This document shows positions 55,498 through 64,000 of a stretch of DNA of 64,000 nucleotides, piece after piece (position 1 is the stretch's first letter; each line of letters opens with the position of its first letter). The translations under genes and the position numbers were made by a program. Under the pieces are notes generated by a model. That model had not been told where the DNA came from. It was given only the letters and a program-made list of their open reading frames with translations, and ran no database searches. This stretch comes from Patiria pectinifera (taxonomy: Eukaryota > Echinodermata > Asteroidea > Valvatida > Asterinidae): assembly GCA_029964075.1 (NCBI GenBank), contig CM057135.1, forward strand, positions 7,859,001 through 7,923,000, written 5' to 3'.

Positions 55498-58297
55498 TGA
55501 TGCGAGGAAGTCAATGCATGTATGATTTTTCTAAATGATGGGGTTGCTCCGCTAGCCTAACCCTCCACCCCTCAATCCACACAACATAGGTTCAAGCTAG
55601 CTGGCCCATCAATTTCCTCGCTCTATGAGTTAACACAGTCCCCAAATAAAAAATAAAAAAAATAATCCGTCCTTTGTTTGCACGGACAGGACCGAACCGA
55701 TCCAACATTTCTCGATCTTGATAACGAAACACACGCACGATTGTAAGACTGGAGTACGACTGTACCAAGTCCAGTTTCACAGCCTGTAGTTCAGTTATAC
55801 GGCCCTAGCTCAAAAACAGCTGACTTCCCACTGTTCGAACGGCTGGGCGTGATGAGCAATTGTGAAGCCAAATTCATGTTGTCAGCAATGGTGGACGCGC
55901 TTCTAATTATCCAATTTTGCTTCGCTGAAGTATAGAAGGGGGAGGGGATGTGGTGGTTGTGATATGGATACGATCGGATAACTTGGGCCAGTGCGCAGCA
56001 TGGGCCTTGCGATAGTATTTCGTGAAGTCGCGAACTCCACTGAATCTCAGTTTGCAAGATGAAAAGGCTTGCTCTATGGAAAAAGTAAAGGCTTTATCTG
56101 GTTGAGGACTGTTTTTAAGGGCTTTAAACGTAAGTCGTGGCGGTCATAGGTCGCAGTCTCGAGGGGTTGTGGTAGATGAGAGGTATTTTGTTCGTCGAAG
56201 ATGTGGTTTTCAAAACTTACCGTACATGTGTGGCGTTATCCCCATATTTTTTTACAGGCAAATATGAACTATAGCAACTTAAATTAGATAAAGTTGTGCA
56301 GATATACATAATATTTTGACTTACCAAATTTTACAAGTGAGGCTTTCACGAAGAGAAAGACTGCTCTCTGGAAAACGTGGAGCTTGCATTATGGGACACT
56401 GGTTGAAAGTTGCTTACTATGGAGAATGCAAACCAACTTGTGAGGCGAAAAACCGCACACCGTACAGGTACATATGCCTATGGGCTCCGCGCACAAGTAC
56501 CCCATCAACAGTAAGAAAAGGAGAGTTGGGGAGACGTAGACTGGTTTCCAGTCCATCCACTGCGTATTTTAAATGATCCAAATTTATTAGGGGCGGGGAT
56601 TAGTCTTGGAAACCTTTGCTTTTTGCACGTTCAGGACCAGTACGCGCCCACCACTACCTGCTCTCTCAACCAACAAAGCAATTCGATCATTTGCATGTGT
56701 AAGATTTTTGAACACGTATGCAAATGATGAATGGCGGGGTGCCTGCATGTGGGTTACATGAGCGTTTCTTTTGTATGCGGTGTCTGGCGCAAAAACAATG
56801 TCAATTCGTCGCGCCGTGAGTAATGAAAACACGATTTTGTATATGTTACAATCTGGCCCGCCAATATCATCATCATCATCATCACCATCAACATCAACAT
56901 CAGTCTCCAAATCCAGCTAAAACTGTTGTTTTTTCTCCATTTGTGAGAATATGCAGTATCGGATCCGCCTGCTAACAGTGCTATTTGGGTCCCTAAATTT
57001 GAAGATTCCAGCTCAACATTAGTCAATGTTTTCTTACAGCAATATCAAACTGTGTTCTTAACTAAATGAGTATTACGAAGCAAGTGATTTATTTAAAAAT
57101 GTGATCGAAACATTAAAAATCCGTAAGCGAGAAAGCAAAATCGGAAACGAATCCGAGCTTTGAAAAAGGCCCGTCAGTGTCGTCATGTTTATTTGTAGCA
57201 GCGGGGACTGCCTGACCTACAAAATAGACATCTGGACGTCGAAAATGACAGGAAACCAGACTAATTGTATATGAAATGAGCATTGATTTCCATGCGCCGC
57301 GCACTTTCCGCTTCGATTGCGATTTTTTTTGGGGGGGGGGGGGGGCCCGGGGCACAAATACAAAGCTGCAAAACTTTAAGCTGTAGAAAATGCAGGATAA
57401 CTGATAATAATTTCGAACTTTGGCGGGGAAATCTCTACCATTATGATGTTCGAGGTACATCAGATCATCATCAGATTTGGATCGTAAATCAGGCCAAGGT
57501 TCACAAGCAGCATGAGCAGTGTAAATGGCGTTCCGTTCCTCATGTTATGTTTAGCGCGATTTTGTTGAAGTTGATATTTTTCTTCTGGCACGGTTCCCCT
57601 CCAATACTCAATGTATGTACGTCCGCCGGTACAAAGCCCCGTGTGTGTTTTTGAGCTGTCGGTGATTTAGGTTCAGGATATTGCTTATTAACAATATAGA
57701 AAAAAACAACAATTAAGGTCCGTCACAAAACTTCAGCACCGGGTGGCTTTTAATTTCAATTCTTCGGGATAATACAAGCTACCTGTATCACTGTTCAACG
57801 TTCAAACAAAATGTAATAATCGGAAGTTCGGATGAATTGATGAAAAATAGCCTAAATAATGGTTAATATTATAACCGGTTGCGTTACTGTTTCAGTTGCC
57901 TTTTTTCAACAACAATGTAAAGTGCGATTTGTACATGAAAACCTAGAGCCCATGATGACGTTCGGTATAGCGTTGCTGGTTATAGCGATGCTCCACTGTG
58001 TATAGTTAGTATAGGTTTTCCCGGCTATTCTAAAACATTTTGCGTTTGAATTCACCGATTTTTATATTTAAGTCATGGCAGGTCCTTGTACCGATTTTGC
58101 GGCAATTGATAGGCCCACCCCGATACCTTCTCTTCAGTCCGTCCCGCTTCTTGGGTTGTGTTAGTAGCGCAATCAAAGAAAAAAATGAAACAGTCAATAT
58201 ATTGACCTGGCGGTACTGTATCGTGATAACGCTGTAATGGCGGTGGCCACGGCTGACAAAGGTGCAGCTTTGACCATGGCGGTGGAAAACGGTTTAA
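55498..58297. other. Right flank of the Polinton, no gene recognised
   Basis: Unique sequence with small open frames lacking domains or convincing exon borders. It includes a CAT/ATC-rich run (56868-56900) and a T8G14 run near 57325-57345. Moderate GC between 55600 and 56600 could hide host exons, but none could be supported. Confidence 0.4.
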
Positions 58298-58590
58298 GTG
58301 ATTTTTCGACCAGCCCCATCACAGACCAAGAAGCTTGATTCTATTGATAAATGGATGAGCGCTTTTCACACATTCCTGGCTATTTTTTCAGTGCGTCACC
58401 CTTTGCGCTTTTCAGAATTGCTCAAATATGCTGAGACAATCCGCATGGCAGCATTACAATTCCCTGGGTTGGGATGGCAACGGTACGATGAACAGTTTCG
58501 CATGCGGCAGGAGGCCGGCAAACCCTAGTCGTTCTTGGGCGGAGTTGGACATGGAACTGTGGGTTACGGTTGATGCCACATCTCGCATAG
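58298..58590 (+). pseudogene. gag-like fragment of a tyrosine-recombinase retrotransposon
   Basis: The frame encodes DKWMSAFHTFLAIFSVRHP, then KYAETIRMAALQ, GWQRYDEQFRMRQ, and in a shifted register (near 58525) PSRSWAELDMELW. This W-x-AF...YxxxIRxAA...W-xxYD-x-QFR...W...D-x-ELW pattern recurs in the first ORF of invertebrate DIRS/Ngaro-like elements. The zinc knuckle that usually follows is missing. It lies on the opposite strand from the RT-YR genes to the right, so it derives from another insertion or a rearranged copy. Confidence 0.65.
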
Positions 58591-58987
58591 TGAACTATTT
58601 ATATCGCTCTGTTGTTCCGTCGCGGGCTCTAGAATCTACAAGGCTTAGATATGGGTTTAATAGATTCTAGTAGAAACCGGAACCTGAAACGGAACCCCGC
58701 ACCAGGAAAAGGGGCCGGGTGGGTGGGAAAACCATACAACTTACCACGGCTGCAAACTTCTAGGCGTACCAAACAAGATATATTTACTCACCTCTTATGA
58801 GTTACACTCTTACCACGTACAGCCCCGCAAACTCCACGCCTTCGGTCAGCTAGAATCACGAATGACTTGATTCCTCTGTCGCCCTCATCGTTTACAGCGG
58901 TACAAATAGTGAACTATTTATATCGCTCTGTTGTTCCGTCGCGGGCTCCAGAATCTACAAGGCTTAGATATGGGTTTAATAGATTCT
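58587..58987. repeat. 82 bp direct repeat, two copies 319 bp apart
   Basis: The segments 58587-58668 and 58906-58987 are identical except one base (GGCTCT versus GGCTCC). Both run from ATAGTGAACTATTTATATCG to GGGTTTAATAGATTCT. Split direct repeats are a feature of DIRS/Ngaro elements, so these may be remnants of such termini. Confidence 0.9.
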
Positions 58988-59508
58988 CTCCGAAACCCCC
59001 TACCGAGCTCCAGCCCTCAAACCCTTCATACTCACCATTTCATCGTCCACCCATCTCTAATCCCAACTCTTACCCTAAAACCTGCCCCACCCTTAAGGAA
59101 AAACGAGGACCAATGTTGCTTAATTGATATTCATTTGTGTATTTTAATTATAAAACAAAATAGTACCCTTTTCTTTGTTATGCATGCATTTTCAAATAAT
59201 TGTCACGTAACCTGTCAAACCTGATACACCGCCTCTTGCATTCAAAAGTTGCCGTTTTGCAGATGATCTTTGCCAATTTTAAAATTACTACACATGAATA
59301 TGATTATAATTATGATTTGATTAAGACCTTATAATGGAGTAGTACACCTTGAATAAGAAGCCTGTCCCCCACCAAGCATCTTATGTGCTGTTCCTATTCA
59401 TGCTCTTCTAAATATTTTCCTCTTTTTTTCCATAGGAATTCACTGACCTAAGGCTTAAAGCCCAATGCTACAAGCAGATCCAACCAGTAGGCCTATGAAA
59501 TCTGAAAT

Positions 59509-60230
59509 CTATGGAAATGCTCGCTGAACCTTGAAGCCCGAGTTAAGTCCTCTGAAAAAACATCCCGCTAGATCAGCTGAAGATTGCTGACCCTGATCCT
59601 TACTGACAGCATCGCGCAGTGCCTGTCCTGTTTGTTTACGCCTGGTTATTTTTTCCAACTCTGTGTAATGCTTATAGGTTTTCCTGGAAGCCCATCTGCA
59701 GTGATCCATGACCTGCTCCTCTGAAGCTCCAAGGAGACGTAAGGTGGCTGCCACCCCCGCTCGGTTTCCATGGGCCCTCAGCCGGCTATCGTCTGGATCT
59801 GATGAAGAAGAAAAGTAGGCCTGCAAACGCACGTTGGGAGCGGCACCTACGAAAGGCTTGTTGACAAGATACCTGTGGTCCTGTGTTGAAGGCCGAAAGA
59901 GAAAACCATCTGTAAGGCTGTAACCGTTTAACCTTGCCAGTTCCACCAAACTGTTAACTGCCCCGGCTGGGTCTAGATCTGATTGACCTTCCAACTTCGG
60001 AATGACAATAAGAGACGAAGATGACTCTCTAATCGTTTTCCCTACGGTGTGGTTGAAGAGAAGGTCGCCGCCCTCTATTCTCGAAATCTCGCATGTCTTG
60101 GTCCAGCCTAAGTCGCCTGCCCTGTCACCAGCCCACCAAAGACATAAAAAGAATGCTAAATCTCTCTGCAATATGTATCTCTGAATGAATGGAGAGCTGC
60201 TACATTCTCGTGATGACAAACTGTCAATGG
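59509..60230 (-). pseudogene. Tyrosine recombinase, catalytic C-terminal part
   Basis: About 236 codons with the catalytic set of YR enzymes: Arg in AGDRAGDL (60120), H-x-x-R in AHGNRAG (59775), HCRW (59700) and nucleophile Tyr in TYKHYTE (59660). It begins after an AG acceptor-like site (TTGACAG, near 60222). YR retrotransposons integrate with this enzyme instead of a DDE integrase. The N-terminal half lies at 61290-61850, separated by about 1 kb, so an intron or an insertion divides the gene. Confidence 0.85.
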
Positions 60231-60239
60231 TCCCAACTA

Positions 60240-61290
60240 CACTGATTTTTTATGCTTAAGTTTATTTTAAAAGGTTTAACTTTACTTAATTGTAACTTGT
60301 AGTTGAAGGAAGTTCCAATGTAAGGAATTCACTTGAACAATGGGCATTGTGTTTGAATTATTCTATGTAAGAATGCCTCACCGCAAACCTACCAGTGTAA
60401 TGGATGTGAGTGCATGTAGCTCTCTGGTGTTCTTTTATTTGTGTTAAGCCAGAGCTATCCGAATTCTTTCCTTTGTGGTAATAGTGTAGTATATAAGGTT
60501 TAGAATGCCAAATCTCGGCAGAGTGCCACATTGACACAGTGGGGAGTGGTGGTCTGCAATCGTCACTGAAGTTACGGCGGAGACGACCGGACGCTGCTAT
60601 GAAGGAAGGCCAAGTTCTACCCCAAGCAAGCTACCTGAACAAGGCTACCGGATCGTCAAACCACAACCACCACACCCACTCGTATCGTGTCAATTAAATA
60701 TCCGTACTAATTCCTCAAATCGCCCAAAACCAGAGGCTTTTAAGTTCGGCACTCTAAAGCCTTCTGTAAGTAAAAGGATTTATTAATTTTGCTTCATTGC
60801 ATGACTTTTGCATGGCATGCCTTTTAATTTGCTTGCTTTCTATTGTTGAGTTTGAATCATCAAATTGCATTTTGTTAACTTGAGTTGGAGCTTACACAAT
60901 TTCAGTTTGCTAAAATGCATGCATTCTGTTCTTTTTAATTTCTGTCACGCAGGGTTTTCAGGCTTGGGCTCAGCTCACATTTGAGGAATGCAAATCAATC
61001 TAACTTAATTGTCGTTATTTTTGTATAAATTAATTTAAGTTTTGTAGTTTCATTGCTTTTAATTTTAATTTGCTTTCATTTGGCAATTTGCCAACACCCA
61101 TTCATTCCAATTTCAAGTTTATCTCTCACAACCATTTAATCTAAGGCTAAGTTTATTTTTGGGTTTAGTTTTGTTCAGTTGACAGTTTAGAGAATTAAAA
61201 GTTAATTTTTTTTTTGGTTATCTGAAATCTGGCGTCAAGATTCAATTTGTTAGTACTGTCTGAGTTGTGTTAAATCTATTTCTGACCACC
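60240..61290 (+). promoter_or_regulatory. 1 kb interruption of the recombinase gene with a TATA box and splice donor
   Basis: The stretch has no coding capacity in the recombinase direction. On the plus strand a TATATAAG box (60490-60497) is followed by about 270 bp of GC-richer sequence and a consensus donor (CT|GTAAGT at 60766), then an AT-rich tail. This looks like a promoter plus a non-coding first exon, as in a solo LTR or an LTR-like terminal sequence. No terminal repeats or target duplication could be fixed. Confidence 0.3.
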
Positions 61291-61850
61291 GTCATTTAAA
61301 ATTCACGATTCCATCTGTGACACAAACGCCTCTTTATTTCTGTCGCCAACCAGCGTAACTTATCCGAGAATATTGGGACGGCTTGCCTTGGTGTAACGTG
61401 TGCCTCGGCCTGTTCCAGTCGAATAGCCCGTAGATATCTTTGCACCCGCTGTGATTTGCAAGGGTTACCCCATAACGAGTTCTGCCTACAGAATTCTGCC
61501 GACAGAATTGTAATATCCCCTGAGCTGGCCAATGTAAGAGTCCACAGTTCCGGCTGCTAAATGACAAGGGCATTCACAAGGGAAGAAGACATGCTTGCCC
61601 AAGTTTTCACATCCAACGGTGTGGACTTGTGTTCTCCCTTTAGAATCCTTGTCCACTAGGAAGGCGACAATATCCAGGGGCGTAGCTGAGTGTAAGTCGA
61701 CTCCCTCTGTGTGGTGTCCTTCGCCGTGGTGTTTCTGGATAAACTCTTCGAGTGATGCCACCAGCTTACTTTTCTGCTTATCGTATGCCCGCCCGTCCAA
61801 AAGGCCATCTAGCGTCTTCAACCTCGCCAGTACCCCGTCACGCTTTGAAA
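61290..61850 (-). pseudogene. Tyrosine recombinase, N-terminal part
   Basis: The frame starts after KRDGVLARLK and contains KTLDGLLDGRAYDKQ, TPLDIVAFLVDKD, HVFFPCECP and TVDSYIGQLRGYYNSVG, the core-binding region of DIRS/Ngaro-type recombinases. Near 61490 the frame shifts at an imperfect duplication (ACAGAATTCTGCCGACAGAA) and continues in another register with QRYLRAIRLEQAEAHVTP. It stops at about 61296. Confidence 0.8.
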
Positions 61851-61890
61851 AAGAAGATGTAAATTTGTTTACGATCGATGTTCTGTTGTT

Positions 61891-63238
61891 CTATCGGAAA
61901 CAAGTTATGTCGGGACCAGTGCGTAGGTGCAGAGCTGACCTTAAAACCATCTGCAACCTACGATGAAGCTTTAGACTGCCCCACCAAGACAGATGGACAT
62001 CGTCCCTCAGATCCTCTTGCATAATGTAATCATTGGAACAGGAAAGCCCAGCCGGCCTCATTACATATGGCTCTTAGGGCTTCGTTAACTACGGCTACCG
62101 AACGGTTTACTTTCACCAGCCTGGTTTGACAGACCGATGACAAGATGAAAACGCAATCGGGAAACTCGGCTCGAAGCCGAACGGCAGCTGCCCTGAACAC
62201 TCTTATGACCTCTTGAACCCCCTCCTGACAATCTGCCAATCTGCTGAAATCATTGATGCCCCCATGTAAAACCACTGCATCCTGTGCATGCCGTCGACAT
62301 GTGGTGTCTGCTGCTCTACACAATGATGAGATATTATGACCCCCTCTTGTGACCAGCTGCACATCTAGGCTCAAGGGCCAACTGAATCCTTTCAAGCCTT
62401 TAAACATGGAATCTGACATGAGAAGGACATTCATTTGCTTGGGCAGCGGATTTTCCTTCATATGTTTACCGCAGTGAGGAAAGAAACATTCAAAGGCCCA
62501 AAGCTGAAAGGGCAGACCCTTCTTATTCGGCGTGTAACCATTAGCTGATGGATACTCAATGACCCCCATCTGTCCTTCCTCTGACAGACGTACTGACTGG
62601 CGTGCATAAGAAAGCAGACTTGGCCACCATGGTTTCGGGTGAGGGTGCTTCGGTACAACCATCGTTACCTTCACATTTTCCCATTCCTGGAACAGTCGAA
62701 TGAGTGAAGCTATCAGAACAAAAGGTGGGAATACATAAAGCTCTTCGCCCACCGGGCACTGCTGGGCAAAGACATTTACCCCCGACGATCCAGGTGCCGG
62801 ATCCCTTGAGTAGAATTTTAGTGCAGATCCGTCTAACCCACTCGGCACATTTGAAGGAAGTGCCATCAAGTCAAATGTGAAGCCTCGAGGCCCTCCCAAC
62901 TCTCTCTGAAGAAGCTTCCTGATTGAATGGGATAATCGAGCATCTGCCTTAGACACCTCTCTTGACGGGGCATCCGCTGGATTTTGCTTGGAAGGGACCA
63001 ATCTCAACTGCAGCGTAAAGTTAGCCTCTAAAGTAAGGACGATAATCAACTTTAAAACCCTTGCCAAAGCTGTCGACTTCGCTCTGCGCCTGTTCCAAAC
63101 GTCGAAGATAGCTAATGCGTCAACCGTTACGTCCACACGTCTATCCCACAATGAGTCTAAGACCGACTGCAAGACAAAATACAAAGCCAATGCCTCTTTG
63201 CAGCATATGTCTTCCACAGCTAGAATTTCTTGAGGCCA
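61891..63238 (-). pseudogene. RNase H and SGNH hydrolase domains of a Ngaro/DIRS-like element
   Basis: The RNase H part has CCKEALALYFVL, VDVTVDALAIFDVW and SKQNPADAPSR. A linker of about 170 residues leads to an SGNH/GDSL-type hydrolase: block I LLMSDSM (62410), block III HGGINDF (62255), and after a frameshift at 62030 the Asp-His pair in DDVHLSWWG (61990). SGNH domains are known in Ngaro elements of fish and sea urchin; their role there is unknown. An in-frame TAA at 63237-63239 separates this part from the upstream RT frame, and the frame is otherwise continuous. Confidence 0.85.
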
Positions 63239-63239
63239 T

Positions 63240-64000
63240 TAATCTCCAAAACTCGTGTTTCCTGACGGACCGACCAAAACTCCTCCCCAACGAAAACCAG
63301 ACCAGTCCGAACTCAGAGCCACTGACACATGGTGCTCCTTTTTCCAAGGTATGGGTTGCGAGAATGAATCTATAAAACGCCAGAAAAGGATCTCGGCTCT
63401 CACTTCTTGTGTAAGGGATGAGGGGGAAACGTCGTCTAATCTTGACATAAATGTGCAACACTCTCTTACAAACAAGGATGCCGCTGGAAATACCAACGCA
63501 AAGCTTTGACATTTTCCGACAAAGCGTTGAAGCTGTTTTAAAACAACCTGGTCTGTCAATAGGATATTCTCTCTGACTTCGGCAAATGATATCTTTTTCT
63601 TCTCTGGAATCCAGAAAGACAAGGATTTTGAACAGATCCCCAGACCCAGATGGATCATTCTAGAGGATGGATGAAGATGGCTTTTCTCCAGGTTGATGAA
63701 AAACCCCAAATGTGATTTCATGTAGCAAACCACGTAAAGCGACCTCAGAGCCCTGTCGAAAGCCCCGTCATCTGACGCACACTCGATTTCTGGGCACTGT
63801 GACACGAACAAATTAGAAAGGGAAACAAAGGAGAAACGACAAATATTGAGAATGGCAGATAACCTATTTAGGTGTTGCCGATGAGACCGAACACTCGCCT
63901 ATAAAACGATCATCAATCAAAACCTCGGTATGGATACCCCGGTTCTTTAGCCATGTTGACAAGCACGAGCCAATAGTCGTGTAAATGAATGCGCTGTTTT
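63240..64000 (-). pseudogene. Reverse transcriptase, partial, runs off the window
   Basis: Near 63910 the frame carries the RT catalytic motif as LIDDRFIG, preceded by CLSTWLKNRGIHTEV. A stop follows at about 63868, and a second frame from 63811 continues with the connection region (KSHLGFFINLEKS, FWIPEKKKISF) and the start of RNase H (SDWSGFRWGGVLVGPSG). The ~60-100 bp between may be a short intron (acceptor GTGTCACAG) or a frameshift lesion. The 5' part of the element lies beyond 64000. Confidence 0.85.

Overview
This window is animal genomic DNA: AT-rich, full of introns with GT-AG boundaries, microsatellites, MITEs and old transposons. Spliced genes with RING/TRAF-type zinc fingers, a Maverick/Polinton element, SGNH-carrying tyrosine-recombinase retrotransposon sequence and C2H2-PolB fusions together suggest a marine invertebrate, perhaps a deuterostome. 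The species assignment is inference. No bacterial operons, rRNA genes or intact tRNA genes were seen.

Layout, left to right. 1-8.6 kb holds the 3' part of a spliced host-like gene on the minus strand (five phase-compatible exons). One 4.85 kb intron in it is filled by a repeat block with about twenty TGACGTCA palindromes. A foldback made of two tRNA-like halves lies in another intron. 9.7-11.1 kb has two MITEs with clear target duplications (TTA; 8 bp). 11.4-12.9 kb is a three-exon gene of unknown function. 15.4-23.1 kb is a broken minus-strand gene with a short first exon, C2H2 fingers, an OTU-like region and a protein-primed-type family B DNA polymerase. It carries a 1.6 kb DNA transposon in an exon (TIR TGTAACC, duplication GTTG) and a 1.1 kb TIR element in its first intron. 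23-31 kb is repeat-rich and nearly gene-free. 32.3-37.1 kb is a TRAF-like gene (RING, TRAF-type fingers, MATH).

39655-55492 is a 15.8 kb Maverick/Polinton-type endogenous DNA virus with both terminal inverted repeats and a 5 bp duplication (TTCCC) still visible. It encodes a protein-primed PolB, a retroviral-type integrase, a double-jelly-roll major capsid protein, a packaging ATPase, a penton-like minor capsid protein and about eight further proteins, mostly small membrane or coiled-coil proteins. Replication and integration genes are at the left and converge; the capsid and morphogenesis genes follow. Several late-type genes share an AT-rich upstream motif (TTATATTAAAA). Most genes carry frameshifts, many in A or T runs; PolB has two in-frame stops, the capsid gene a 23 bp duplication, and one gene is split by a TTAA-flanked MITE. 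The ATPase, a 469-residue protein and three small proteins are open. No adenain-type protease was found.

58.3-64 kb holds DIRS/Ngaro-like tyrosine-recombinase retrotransposon sequence: a gag-like fragment on the plus strand, and on the minus strand RT, RNase H, an SGNH hydrolase domain and a tyrosine recombinase, all with breaks. The element runs off the right edge.
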